The notes under the pieces were generated by a model. The model was not told the origin of the DNA. It worked only from the letters and a program-made list of their open reading frames with translations, and searched no databases. Below are positions 52,701 to 64,000 of a stretch of 64,000 nt of DNA, piece after piece. Source of the stretch: Viola odorata (taxonomy: Eukaryota > Streptophyta > Magnoliopsida > Malpighiales > Violaceae); NCBI GenBank assembly GCA_963691705.1, contig OY829539.1:47900327-47964326 (forward strand). Reading direction: 5' to 3'. A program made the position numbers and the translations under genes. Positions within the stretch are counted from its first letter, which is position 1, and every line of letters begins with the position of its first letter.

Positions 52701-54550
52701 GGGCATGCTTCATTCAAATCGGTGAAGTCAATACACATTCTCCAATCCCCATTCGGCTTTCGGACCATAACGGGATTAGCCAGCCACGGTGGGTACTGAA
52801 CTTCCCGAATGAAGTTGGCTTTTAGCAACTTTGCTACCTCCTTCTCAATAGCTTCTGCTTTCTCTCGGGAGAAAGCTCGCCGTTTCTGCTGAATCGGTTT
52901 GGCATCTGGACAGACATTCAACCGGTGCTCCGTCGTTTCTCTAGATATGCCTGGCATGTCCGATATCACCCAGGCGAATTCTCCTTTGCACTTATTCAAC
53001 AGGTGCAAGAGCTCGTTACATTCCTCCCCGCTCAGCTTTTTGCTTACCAAAAAATGACCCGAGGGAACCCCCAACACTGGCATTTGAATCATTTTCTCCA
53101 TCGGCTGAGTGCGCCGCTCCTCATCATTTTCTAGCAAGTCGTCCGTTATACACACATAGCGGTCATACTGTCCGTTGACCATTGTGACGTAGCACTCAGC
53201 TGCCACTTTCTGATCTCCTCTGATGGTGACGATGCCGTCCCAGGAAGGGTACTTCATTTTCAAATGTCTTTGAGAAATGACAACTCCAAAGACATTTAGG
53301 AACGGACGTCCCAAAATCACATTATACGGCAGATTTAGATCTACCACCATAAATAACTGCGCCTCCACCCTGCGACTACAATCTTCCACAAAAAAGATTG
53401 ACAAGAATGTTATTCCTACAATTGGGACGGGCTCACCGTTAACACCGATGATCGGGCGCTGGCATGGCTTCAGCTTTGACTTAGAACCTTGCAGGCTTTC
53501 ATAGGCCGTCAGAGAGATGAGGTTCACTGCACTTCCATTATCAACCAGAGTCCTTCTAACGGCATTGCTGGCAATGATCGCTGTTACTACCAGAGCTTCA
53601 TTGTGTGGATAAGTAACCCCGATTTCATCTTCTTCTGAAAAGGTAATGATCATTCGGTCAAGTTCTGACAATCCTACACCTTCGATAACGGGAGCATCCC
53701 GTTTCCTTTTGTCTCCACCCAGGATATCTTCCAACTGCTGAGTCCCTCCTGCTATCAAGTTGATCATGTTAAACCCTTCGTAGGAGGTTGTAAAAACTTC
53801 CTTTTCTTTCCCCCTCTGGTTACTGGTGGAGGGTATGTTGGGATCGGGTGCTGCCCTTTCCCTATCGCCGTTATTCCGATCCTCCACAACTTTGGTTCGG
53901 GCTTTGACTGAAAACTCGCCCAAATAACCTTCCTCAATCAATCTCTCAATTGCCTTTCTCAAAGAAAAACAACTCTCCGTGTCGTGTCCTTTTGCCTTGT
54001 GGAAACGGTAATAGGACTCCTTGTGCGGCCCCATAACAGCTCCAACCTTGCGAGTAGGATAACGGATTGGAAGCTTCCGTTCCTCTATTATGGCGAAGAT
54101 TTCCGCTATCGGCTTGTTCAGCGGTATGGCGGAGAGGTCTGCAGACCGATCTGCCTGTCGACCCGCTGCCGTTTGCTTTTTCTCTGTTTGTTTGCGCGGG
54201 GCAGACTCTTTCTTTTGAAGATCGGGCTCCTCCCGTTTCTTTCGCTGGTAATCGGCCTCTTCCATTCGGGCATATTTTTCTACCTCGATCCGCAAGAGGT
54301 CCAAGGTTTTCGGAGTGCTTGCTATCAAGGCGTTTTCTAACTCCCTGTATTTGCAATTCCTTCTCAAGGCCTCTGCTGCAAAGTTGGGTGCTACATCTGT
54401 GAGTGTCGCCAGTTCAGTGTTAAACCTTGCCACATATGCCTTCAATGACTCTCCCGATCTTCTAACCATGTCAAACAAGATCGCCGGAGATTTTTCTACT
54501 GGGATGCAGGAACTGAACCGACTTCTGGATGAGGAGGGCTTTTCCGTCAA
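49757..54550 (-). CDS. gag-pol: E3 gag-pol polyprotein, N-terminally truncated but otherwise open
   Basis: 1,597 codons in one frame. The first eight codons are LTR sequence fused to the gag core (SRFSSCIPVEKSPAILFD), so about the first 330 gag residues are absent. Then come the zinc-knuckle-like YRFHKAKGHDTESC, protease VDNGSAVNL (Asp337), RT with YVDD at 705-708, native RNase H (VLTDQPLRRIF), archaeal-type RNase H (FVDGAKNQ, NNAAEYEALL, GDSKLVIDQV), and integrase with its zinc module at about 1230-1273, core GIDILGPF, VSDNGSQF and HPQTNGQAEVTNR, and a C-terminal NWEGPYRVIRV. All catalytic motifs I checked are present, and no frame break occurs between protease and RT. It is the best reference in the window for the damaged E1 and E2 copies. 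Confidence 0.95.
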   Translation of the reverse strand: MTEKPSSSRSRFSSCIPVEKSPAILFDMVRRSGESLKAYVARFNTELATLTDVAPNFAAEALRRNCKYRELENALIASTPKTLDLLRIEVEKYARMEEADYQRKKREEPDLQKKESAPRKQTEKKQTAAGRQADRSADLSAIPLNKPIAEIFAIIEERKLPIRYPTRKVGAVMGPHKESYYRFHKAKGHDTESCFSLRKAIERLIEEGYLGEFSVKARTKVVEDRNNGDRERAAPDPNIPSTSNQRGKEKEVFTTSYEGFNMINLIAGGTQQLEDILGGDKRKRDAPVIEGVGLSELDRMIITFSEEDEIGVTYPHNEALVVTAIIASNAVRRTLVDNGSAVNLISLTAYESLQGSKSKLKPCQRPIIGVNGEPVPIVGITFLSIFFVEDCSRRVEAQLFMVVDLNLPYNVILGRPFLNVFGVVISQRHLKMKYPSWDGIVTIRGDQKVAAECYVTMVNGQYDRYVCITDDLLENDEERRTQPMEKMIQMPVLGVPSGHFLVSKKLSGEECNELLHLLNKCKGEFAWVISDMPGISRETTEHRLNVCPDAKPIQQKRRAFSREKAEAIEKEVAKLLKANFIREVQYPPWLANPVMVRKPNGDWRMCIDFTDLNEACPKDCYPLPLIEQLVDQTAGYEYLSSLDANSGYHQIPMAIEDEEKTAFITPKATYCYRAMPFGLKNASATFQRMANKIFESQIGRNLEVYVDDMLVKNRSFEAHVQDLEEVFGVMRRFGMKVNPKKCMFAFQTGKFLGYVVSRKGIQPNPAKLKAIQDMVSPRSVKEVQRLAGRIIALSRFISKQGEKCLPFFKVIRKKAQFGWGDDCEKAFNELKEYLSSELLLTRPENGDILFLYLGAADEVVSAVLVRNEGGIHKPIHFISRILKDAELRYSQVEKVAFALVQATRKMARYFQAHPVVVLTDQPLRRIFKRPELSGRMVIWAIELEQHGLQYQARPAVKGQVLADFIAECTFVQKPISLPEDKEEACLPLPDTEGDRWTIFVDGAKNQSEAGAGIIITGPEEIKMRYALRISKPLSNNAAEYEALLTGLRIGGSLIEENAPNSSQTGDARLTLYGDSKLVIDQVTGRSQAREPVMVRYLKKVQKELAEIKNRGISVEIKHIPRKENAEPDEIAKLAANSKVAMPTDVTMEEISVPSFMEEQQVLCVQEAANDWRVPVIDYLKHGKLPEDANKKLKILKRAARCTYFNGELLRRCLTYPAAKCISEEEGLYTLREIHEGICGMHASGNTMAAQVLRTGFYWPTIRRDSDNFVKSCHKCQEFAKVPQRPAAEIASMVSPCPFAKWGIDILGPFPIAKNQLQYVIVAVDYFTKWAEAEAVAKITADTTWRFFMNNVIMRFGFPRILVSDNGSQFTSAYFKKKCADYSIEQRFSSVAHPQTNGQAEVTNRAILSGIKKNLEGKPTKWPEELPFVMWAYRMTTKTSTGMTPFAMAYGVEAVSPVEIGAISLRVEYFNEEQNEERMRERLDLLPEMREEAVLKTLHYKRKMEKYHNRRVKERLLKAGDLVLRNVKATGREKKKLTPNWEGPYRVIRVIGKGAYHLETTNDTPIPNSWNISNLKLYHARVNLLFLLDSNNKDIMDV

Positions 54551-55258
54551 ATGGCACGCCGGATTGTGGTGGTGGGAGTCCTCGAGTCACCTGCAAAGCG
54601 CCGGAAGTGTGTTCCGGCGTAGAAGCTCCAATGCCAAACTCAGTATGGGTTTTTTGGTGCAGGGGTCAAGTGTCTTTCTCGGGTACTTCACTCTAGTCCT
54701 TATATAGGGCTAGAGTGGTTGGATTTGCTGACACTTTTCTCTTTTTTCCACAAAGTGGTTTCAAAGTAGGAATTAATAATCATGACATAGAGTTGGTATC
54801 TTTGGTGAATATATATATATTCACCTAATCTAGCTATTAAATGATGGCTCCGTGGGAGCAGAGAAGGTTGTCCTTCACACCAACTTTGACTAAATATGTA
54901 CTGAGAAGTATATATAAATTATACTGATGAAGGGAGCTTATACCGTTTGTGCCAAATCGGCAGGGGACCGTTTATGTCAAATCGGCAAGGTGCCGATTTG
55001 GGGGACAGTTGTCATAGTCAATGAGCCGATCCGTTATCGCGCGATCTGGCGGTTGCATCGGCAACGTGCCGTTTCGTTCTTTATGGCCACGTGGCAGGAT
55101 CGGTCGTATGCTGTTTCTAGGCGACGGGCTAGACTTGTTCCTCGATCACCTATTCCCTTTGACTCGGTCAATCGGTCAAGTGCTGTCTTGGCCGGTCAAC
55201 GGTACTTTGTGAAGGTGCAAAGTCCATTATGCCCTTCTGATAATTTTATGTATTATCA
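54526..55258 (-). repeat. E3 5' LTR, missing its last 14 bases
   Basis: Matches 45452-46184 almost throughout. Bases corresponding to 45438-45451 are missing, and the LTR continues directly into gag. GC hairpin at 54599-54619. TTATCA end at 55253-55258. Confidence 0.93.
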
Positions 55259-55263
55259 CATAA
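55259..55263. repeat. Target site duplication of E3, right copy (CATAA)
   Basis: Identical to 45433-45437. Confidence 0.95.
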
Positions 55264-58200
55264 GTATAAGCTTCTCTTTAAAAACAATATTAATGTAGCA
55301 TCAAACTCTTAAATCGTATGTTAATGTCACACCTTTAAGACAAAAACAGATTTCGTACGCAAAGATCTTAGTACCGTCACCTTGTCGAGTCGTCTCTTTC
55401 TTTTCAAATTCCCATAATTCTTTTAATGTTTTGTGTGGACAATCGGCTCTCTTTTAATTTCAACAGGTTCGTCGTTTTCTTTGTAATTATGTTTGTTTAA
55501 TTTTAACTTTTAATTAAAGAAATGGTATTTGTGTTACCCAATCACCCACTAACATCTTGATTTGGACGAAACTGTACGAGGTCTAAGGTAACATTTGGGG
55601 TTCAGGTTTGGGTTAGGAAAAGTATTTTTCCCAACCCAAAAGTTGGGAAAGGTGTTTGGTAAACACCTTCCCAATAGAGCTTTTGGGTTGCCTCAATATT
55701 TTGCACTGAATGGCCACTGGTCCCTGAGGGAGCAGCCATTGGAAGCGCTTCCTGAGCAAAATAGGAAGCTTGGCTTCAATCATTTTTGGACAAAAATATC
55801 CCCTAGTTTTCTTCTTAATTACAAATAAACCAGATATAAATTAAAAAACAAAACACTGATTCTTTCCTCTCCTCTCTCATTTGTTTTCGTTTTCCTCTTT
55901 GTTTCTAAAATTAAACGGCTTCTCTTCTTCTTCCCAAATCGACCTGTTCGATTAAACACCCAATTCATCTCCAAATCGCACCAAACCTCAGACAATCAAA
56001 CACCACTCAACCCTAAACAAAACCCTTGAATCAATTTCAAAGATTAAACACCAAATCCTCTCTAATTTCACTCACAAATTTTCGAAATCCCTAATTCCCA
56101 AATTTCACATCTTCAGAAATTCGCCTTTCTTTCGTTTCAATGGCTGGAGACAAAACAAGCAAGCGTCCCTTCTTGTCTGTTTCTTCTTCAAGGGGCCAAC
56201 CGTTCTTTCCCTGAACAGCCTCTGCCTCAAGTTCGCTTCTTCTCTCTTTTAACTTGACCCCTTCTGATTTTATTTTCGATTGGTTTGAAGGGACTTCGTG
56301 GGCCCTTTTAGTTTGTTTTAGCAGAGTAGTATTTGGGTTCTTGTGACTGTAGAGTCAGTCTGTGCTGTGGTGGTCTGAAAAAGGGTTGGGATCCGACGAC
56401 AGTGAATGGGTAGTAATTCAGTGAGTGGATTTTCTGGGTTTGGTGGCTGCTGGTCAGGTTAGGTTGTTTTGGAATTCTGATAAGCAGAGCACTAAGCTGG
56501 AAAATCCTGTGGTTGGTTGAATCATATGTATCTATTTTGCTGCTAATTCTAAATTGTTCTAGTGCTTGCTTATGATTGCTTATCAATAGTTGGAACTTTT
56601 TGTTAGACTAGGATTCAACAAATTAGCCCCATTTTGTTGTTTTAGGTCTAAATTGAACTTGATTTATGTTGTCAGCTTTGTGCAAATTGACAATATGCAT
56701 TGCATTGAGTGTTGGGTTGCTAAAATAATAAAAATTGGGAACTCTCCAGTGATGTGTTTATTTCTTTCATCCTCCACTTGATGGTTGATGCCTCATCTAA
56801 TACCGTGTTACTGTTTCCATCCTTATGCATCCAGGTGAAAGCATATGCAGACAACTTCAAGTTCAAGATCTGGGAGGCCAATGTCCTCGTTAGATTCTGA
56901 AAAGTTTTCAGGTACATGATGGTGTACATGTGAGATTTCCCGAGTCTTGTATTCTTGAATTGTATTTGGTATCCGTAAGACGCCGGGAAGTTTGCATCTC
57001 TTTTTAAACAGCAACGTGGGTTTAGGGTGGAATATGATTAGCTGAAGATTTTGTTGTTGTCAGGATAGCTATAGTAGATAGAATTGATCCCAGATTGTGT
57101 CTACTGATGAGTTTGCGGTTGTTCCATTCTGGGAATAGGGGTGAACAGGTGAGACTGAGAGTACTTTCCTAGTCTCTTATTCCTTCATCTTCGTTCATGT
57201 GGTGAATTTGTTCTTGCTCAGCAATTACATCATGGATTACATCTTTTCGCTTGCAGGAGATAGATGAAAACCAAATGATTCCCCAGCTCAAATGATATGT
57301 GAGAATAACACCGAAGATCCAGAGATGCAGTAGACTTTTGTTCGTTAGGGAGGAGTGAATGGCCAACCATCAGAATTGTAATAGTTTGTTTAGTTAGATG
57401 CTTGGTAGAAACTAGAAAGTACATATATGATTTTTGTAGTCACCTCTTTATAAGAAACAGAAATTGAGGAAACAAAAAGGAACATGAAAAATGACCCCTT
57501 TATTTATCAAGGTCCATAGGCTGGCTTCGTGTCATTTTATTTTGACGAGTAAGTACATATTTTTGGCTTATATTTTTGTTCATTAATTAAAATGAATAAC
57601 TTTTTATCAATATTTATTTTATTTTATTTTATTAAAATAATTAATTTAAGATTATAGATGTGAAAATAAATAGAATAAATATTGAATAATGATGAAAGTA
57701 ACATTTAATTAATTTATTGTATTATTAAATTAACTAATTATTATACTTTTTAATTCTACTTATTAATTTCAAATGTCAAATGTTATACATCAATTCTATA
57801 TTAATTATCCAACTTTGGTTTTGTATTTATATAATAATAGATGAAATAAAGGAATCGGTTATTCTAAATATCATATAAAAATGGATAGAAATTATAAATT
57901 AGAAGTTCTTGTGTTTTAGACAATTGTGATTTATATACGTAAAATTTTCAAAAAGTGTTCAATATTTAATTTTAATGCTTGAAATAAATTGTATCATTTA
58001 TAGTTAAAAGGTTAAAATTGCAGTTTTTAGAAAATTATAGTTAAATTATTTGTTTAGAAACAAATATTGAATTAAATAATGTAAATAAATAACACTACAA
58101 ATGACTGATGTCCTTTATAGTCATTTTACACTCAAACCATAGTTCTAAAAGCAGTGTTTACCAAACACCAAAAACAACTTCTCGTTTCCCACAGCACTTT

Positions 58201-58290
58201 TAAGAAATGTTTACCAAACAGCACACTACTTTTCCCACAGTACTTTTGTTCACAGTACTTTTTGGACCAGAACCGGAACGCCAAACAGAC
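55264..58290. other. Intergenic region with a degenerate hAT-like element
   Basis: At about 55595 (GGTAACATTTGGGGTTCAGG then TTTGGG) and 58265-58290 (CCGGAACGCCAAACAGACCC) there are loosely mirrored ends of the style seen in plant hAT elements. The interior has a CT- and A-rich leader-like stretch (55850-56130), an ATG at 56141 with a short frame (MAGDKTSKRPFLSV), and otherwise no gene that I can identify. Target duplications could not be matched. Confidence 0.35.
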
Positions 58291-58967
58291 CCTAAATTAA
58301 GGAGAAATTATCTTCACGAAGACTTGTTCGAAAAAGACCATCTGGTCATGGGTCTTCTTCCGCCATTACTTTGGGTTCAGGCCCAACCAGACCTCACCTA
58401 GGCTCTGTTAGGCAGTCCAGTTTAGTGGGGAAATGGTCAGTGAGGAAATGTTCAGTGGGAAAACAACATCTGGGAAATAGAGGGTGCTGTTTGGTAAAAT
58501 TGTAAAAATTCAGTGGGAAAACGATATCTGGGAAATGGAGGGTGCTGTTTGGTAGTCCAGTTTTCCAAAACTATGATTTGGATGTAAAATGACCATAAAG
58601 GGCATAAATCATTTCAAGTGTTTAAATTTTTTTTATTTTTTTATCTTTATATATATTTTTAATCAATTTATTTATAATCTAACATCTAATAAAATTGATC
58701 TATATACCATAAATAAGACATTGTGCCGAAATAAATTGAGAGTGATTTTCGATTTGAGAGTGATTTTACAGATGGATGTCGAAATAAATTGATGGGTTTT
58801 GTTGGAATGGATGTAGGGAAGGTGTGGTCAAAATTTGAGAGGATTCGGAGAAGATTTGGGGGAGATTCGAAGAAGAAAATCGATTTTGGAGGTGAAGGGG
58901 TCGGGTGGGAGGAGAGAGAAATTTCTGGAAAAAGTGAAGAAGAAGAAGGAAATCGCGATTTTATATA
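58291..58967. repeat. Inverted terminal segment and 58-bp tandem repeat
   Basis: CAGTGGGAAAACAACATCTG and the sequence after it repeat after 58 bp (58453 and 58511). From about 58545 to 58720 the sequence is the reverse complement of 62040-62220 (GTAAAATGACCATAAAGGGC, then CATTTCAAGTGTT), which suggests that 58400-62395 is framed by long inverted arms. Confidence 0.5.
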
Positions 58968-59205
58968 GGGGAAATAGTTTTTACCACCCCTGAACTATCG
59001 TCGAAAATCAAAAACCTCCCCTGAACTTCATTTTTTGAAATTCGCCCCCCTGGACTATTATTTTCGGGCAAAAAGCCCCTTCTGTCCATAATTAAATCAA
59101 TTTTTTGTGAATTCTTGGAATTTTTTACAATGTTTATTGATTTTTAGGTTAATTACATTTTTTCGTGAATTTTTACATTTTTTTTAGATTTTTTACAATT
59201 TTGTT
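58968..59205. mobile_element. Truncated copy of the Mutator-type MITE
   Basis: GGGGAAATAGTTTTTACCAC then CCCTGAACTATCGTCG and onward match the left two thirds of 36337-36707 closely. The right arm is missing, replaced by unrelated sequence at about 59205. Confidence 0.75.
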
Positions 59206-59221
59206 GGAGGAGAGAAAAATC

Positions 59222-59263
59222 CTTGGCGTGATCACGCTAAGGGCTTGGCGTGATCACGCCAAG
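59222..59263. repeat. Two adjacent 20-bp palindromes
   Basis: 59222-59241 reads CTTGGCGTGATCACGCTAAG (one mismatch from perfect) and 59244-59263 reads CTTGGCGTGATCACGCCAAG, a perfect palindrome. A decayed third copy, CCTAGCGTGAATCAC, begins near 59273. Confidence 0.85.
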
Positions 59264-60208
59264 GAAAAAGTGCCTAGCGTGAATCACATTGGAGTATAAA
59301 ACCCATTTTCAAAAAATTAATAAAAATAGGAAAAATGGATCTAGAATTACTTATCTTGAAATAGAGATTTTATGGGGGTAGTTTTTAATTTATTTTGTTG
59401 GTTATATAACGTAAAAAAATTAAAATGAAATGAAAAAGTAAAAAAAAAAAGAGAGAGAGAAGGCCAGATGGAGTTCCATTTTCGGAATGACCCCTGTTTT
59501 TTTCATTTTGCCACCCAAAAATGCACTTTTTCATTTTCGGAATGGTGTTTACCAAACACCAAATTCGTCATTTCATTCCGGGAATGCTGGGTTGGGTACC
59601 CAACCCAAACTCCCAAACAACCATCTAAACATATTCTTCTCGACATATGGGTTAGGTCGGTCTACAACCCCACTCGCCACTCGACAAGATTGGTTCAAAG
59701 TAAACTAAAACTAAGAAAAACAAAGTCGGGTTCACATTGCCCAATGGGAACGACCAACTGCAATTAATATTATTATTATTCTCCTTCTAATCTATAAGGA
59801 TAAGGATTTAAACTCTTGACCTTATAGTGCCTGTTTGGCATTCTGGTTTGGTACCAGAAAGTTGGTTACCAAAACCAGAATGCTAAAAAGAGTGTTTGGT
59901 AACACTTTTTTAAACCAACTTCTAAAGAAGTTGGTTTAAAAAACCAAAGAAAACACCGGTTTTGAGGGCCGGAGCATTTTGCTCCAGCAGCCAAACCAGT
60001 GGTTCTATTGAAAACACGCGAAGTTGTTTTGGGTTTAATGAATTTTTCATAACCCAAAAATACCCCTCGGTATTTATTCTCATCGCGTCCATTTTTTCTT
60101 CTTCTTCCTCATTTGTTTCAAAAATTCTCACCTCGCTCGTCCGCAATCGGCCTCTCATCTCATCCATCTCCAGAAATCGATTTCAAACAACCTTGAAGAC
60201 AAGAACCC
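59264..60208. other. Degenerate repeat ends and leader-like sequence
   Basis: At about 59827, GTGCCTGTTTGGCATTCTGG resembles the inverse of the end at 62371-62392 (CCGGAACGCCAAACAGGCCC). Behind it is a TC-rich leader-like stretch (60090-60180). Matching 8-bp duplications were not found. Confidence 0.35.
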
Positions 60209-61609
60209 ATGGCAGTAATAAGGATCCAAATTAAAGAACGCATCAAAGAAACTCCTTCTCCTCTCACTCTCGGCCTCCTCACCGCAGCTCACCGCCGTCG
60301 GCATCAGATCTCGGCCTCCTCACCGCCGCTCACTCTGGTCGCAATCAGATCTGGGATTCCATCAAAACTCTCCTTTTTGGATCAATCGGATCTGGGTTCG
60401 CTTCCTTTCCACTCTGGGGTATGACCCTCGGTGATGGTAATTATGAGAAGGCAAGATGTTGGAACTAATTGTTAACCTCTCTTATGCCTGTTATTTACTG
60501 TCTGACTGTGTGCAAAAGTTATTTTCATTAGACCCGATTATGAAATAACTAAGGTTCCGCAGGTGTTGAGAAAAGTGGATGCTCTGAGGAAGAAAGTAGT
60601 GCATGTGGGGAAGAAAAGTGCCATGACTCCTATTCCGTGGACATGTTGTAACTAACAGCTGACTGCTTTGTGGACAGTCTTTAACAAAACGAGAGGCTGT
60701 TGAGCTGTTGAATGAGGTAAGTTAATAGATGCAAACTCCAAAACTGGGATTAGTTTGTAATAATAATAATATGTGATCAAAAATTGCTGGTTTGTTGATG
60801 ACATATAAGAGGACTAGCTATGCAAAGAGAACCCTGTTTTTGTTAGTGATCTGCACCTGCTGTAAGAGATTTTGCAGGATCAACTTAAGAGAAGATGAAG
60901 TTATTTTTTGTTGTGTCAAGTGAAATCATCATGGCCTACGCATTTTATTTTCCTTGATGTATCTTCCTTCAACTTCCTGATCTCTTTTATACTGCAGAAA
61001 CGTGCAATCCTGAACCACCAAGCTCTTACCATGAAGCATTAAATATGCGTAGAAGCAATTGCATGTAGTTGTGCTTTCTAAATGGTGACAGCACTTATAG
61101 CTACAATTACCTAGACTGATCGCAAATTATATTTCCTTCAAAATCTTGATATGTGGAAATCCATTTTGATGGATCATTTCTCTCTATTTCTGCATGTGTG
61201 TGTGCCAATGTATGTGCCAGTTGTGTTCCATTTGGACTGTCTAATGATTCTTGAATAAATATTTGGTAGCATGCATAGTATATTGATAAGCAAGTATGAA
61301 TCCAGCTGCATGCTTCTACACTCTAATGAAAGCTAAGTTCTTGTGGCAATCTCTCGGCACTGTATTTATATTGCTGCATAGTATATTTATGTGTACTAAT
61401 CCAGCTGCATAGTATATTTATGTTGCTTCTTTTGGTACATCTTATGTATTTGATCTGTGTAAATTTCACAGGCTGCAAAAGAATTTGAGTCAGAGCTTAA
61501 GAAAGATCCGGATCCTGTCGGAGAGTCTCCGATAGAGAGAACAGCAACAATCAATAATGAGGAAAATAAACCAGAAGTGGAAGTGTCTAGTGCAAAGGAG
61601 AGTGTATGA
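60209..61609 (+). pseudogene. Probable captured gene fragment inside a hAT-like element
   Basis: Three exon-like pieces with splice signals are visible. Around 60563-60648, after TTCCGCAG, reads VLRKVDALRKKVVHVGKKS and then runs to a stop. 60678-60716, between TGGACAG and GTAAGT, reads SLTKREAVELLNE. 61472-61609, after TTTCACAG, reads AAKEFESELKKDPDP and ends with a TGA. The last two join in phase 0 into a plausible helical, acidic C-terminus. I do not recognise the parent gene. An upstream ATG frame (60209-60424, MAVIRIQIKERIKETP) may be part of a chimera. It lies between two mirrored terminal sequences (59827 and 62392), as in gene-carrying transposons. It could instead be a decayed host gene. 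Confidence 0.4.
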
Positions 61610-62400
61610 GATATAGAGCTATGTAGTTGGCAAGTTTCTGAATTTACTTATGTCCTAACCTCTGTACTTAGATCAGATTTGTGTGATTGGTAATGTTCAA
61701 TTGTAGATCAGTGGGAAATAACCTTTGGGATGGTGAAATGGTTATGCATGATCAAAATATATAAATCGCAATTACATATTATTTACGTTACCATTATTTT
61801 AAATGTTATAATAATTGTAACTTTTTCGCAACAAATATATTTATTAGTTTATTAGTCCTTGCAAATCGAAGAAAATAATCACATTAATTTTTTTCATTAA
61901 AAAAAAGTGTTGTTGGAAGAAAGTTTGGCATAATTTATTATTATAAATAAAATGTTAATTATTTGTTTACGGAAATATATTGATTAAAAATATCTATATA
62001 GAATTTGCAAAATTTTTAATATAATGCTTTAAACTATGGTATTAATAACTTATATTTTTTATGGTATTAATAAGTTTAATTTATTTATGATATTAGATAA
62101 ATATTAGATTATAAATAAATTGATTAAAAACATATAAAGATACTAAAAATATTAATTCTAACACTTGAAATGAATTATGCCCTTTATGGTCATTTTACAT
62201 TCCAACCATAGTTTTAAAACAGTCTTTACCAAACACCAAAAACAACTTCTGATTTTCCCACACAACTTTTAACAAACATTTACCAAACAACATACTCTGT
62301 TCTGAAACTGATTTTTTTCCACTCAACTTTTTTCCACTCAACTTTTTTCCAATCAACTTCCACCGAACCGGAACGCCAAACAGGCCCATAGAGGTCTTCC
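61610..62400. other. AT-rich end of the hAT-like element
   Basis: Non-coding. 62160-62392 repeats 58105-58285 in direct orientation (CCTTTATGGTCATTTTACAT, CCAAACACCAAAAACAACTT, CCGGAACGCCAAACAG), so at least two related right ends are present. Confidence 0.5.
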
Positions 62401-62803
62401 TAACCCGGTCTACGCGAAGCGCATGGTCAAACTTCTAGAAGTCTTGGGCTTATACGGTCCTCACCGTGTGGAACACCTACACCTGGTCTAACCTTTCAGG
62501 TGCGGCAGAACAAAAGCCAGCAGTTCTCACTTCAACTAGGCTAACAATTCAATCAACATGGGGGAATCTAATCATGCTCAAGAGAAATGAATAAAATGAA
62601 GACTCGGATCATTTGTCCTTGAACAGAGTGAATCTTGATTTCTCCAATGTCACCACCAAACAATAATCTAAATTGACAAAATTCCATTCATAAGCAAGTT
62701 GCAAGGATAAGATAGACACAAAAATGAAGGTAAAGCTTTCCGGAGGAGCTGTCAAAATTCTCATCCAAAGTTTTAGGTCAAAACTTGGAAGCATAGAGCA
62801 AGT
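62401..62803 (-). other. RPS23 3' untranslated region and downstream flank
   Basis: No other frame is supported. The poly(A) site is not clear. Confidence 0.5.
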
Positions 62804-63984
<1,181 letters not shown>

Positions 63985-64000
63985 GATTAGAGTCAGATGA

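Larger units (their letters stand above)
45438..55258 (-). mobile_element. E3: young, 5'-deleted Tat-lineage Ty3/gypsy retrotransposon
   Basis: 9,821 bp on the minus strand with a perfect 5-bp target duplication. From right to left: 5' LTR (54526-55258), gag-pol in one frame, five 51-bp repeats, an antisense gene on the plus strand, the pre-LTR block and the 3' LTR (45438-46184). The LTRs differ by about ten bases by eye, so insertion was recent. The primer site, leader and N-terminal gag are gone, so this copy cannot move by itself. Confidence 0.95.

Noticed and set aside
59827..62392. A single well-defined hAT element
   Set aside because: The ends resemble each other inversely, but no matching 8-bp target duplication was found. 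Related right ends also occur at 58105-58285, so boundaries are uncertain.

Overview
This window is nuclear DNA of a flowering plant, most likely a eudicot. It carries two ordinary plant genes with plant-type introns: a Dof zinc-finger transcription factor (41597-43509, +) and the cytosolic ribosomal protein gene RPS23/uS12 (62804-63984, -). Almost everything else is transposable elements, mainly Ty3/gypsy retrotransposons of the Tat lineage. The Tat assignment rests on the second, archaeal-type RNase H after the native one, the DNGS protease motif, and long antisense reading frames beside pol.

Bases 1-33380 are a stack of nested insertions. E1 (1123-17088, +) is a complete Tat element with 504-bp LTRs and a perfect 5-bp target duplication GGTTT. 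It sits inside an antisense gene of a sister element E0 (1-1122 plus 17089-19614, +; 3' LTR 19082-19614; 5' half off the left edge). E0 abuts the 3' spacer of a third Tat element E2 (- strand, 19615-33380; 5' LTR 32887-33380). E2 is broken further by a composite LTR insertion C4 (20574-25870) containing two LTRs head to head, by a 511-bp tandem duplication in RT, and by an Athila-like 3' remnant A5 (28971-30756).

Bases 33381-45432 are host DNA around the Dof gene. They are AT-rich and hold small non-autonomous DNA elements (one with a clean 9-bp duplication, several Stowaway-like, one foldback). At 45438-55258 lies E3, a younger Tat element on the - strand with TSD CATAA, near-identical LTRs and an uninterrupted 1,597-codon gag-pol frame, but lacking its primer binding site and gag N-terminus. 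From 55264 to 62400 come degenerate elements with hAT-like ends, probably including captured gene exons, and then RPS23.

The most interesting biology is the antisense gene set of the Tat elements. E1 carries at least four genes opposite to gag-pol between pol and the 3' LTR: two diverged copies (A, B) of a gypsy-type-transposon-like protein and two small genes (C, D). TATA-like boxes lie upstream of each, and those of A, C and D recur at matching places in E0. E0 has homologues of A, C and D; E3 has an A homologue. Introns in B and in the E3 copy are phase-compatible. Four Tat families also share a GC hairpin in the LTR, and three share a block just before the 3' LTR that lacks a normal polypurine tract. 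All identities were judged by eye; no alignment or database search was run.
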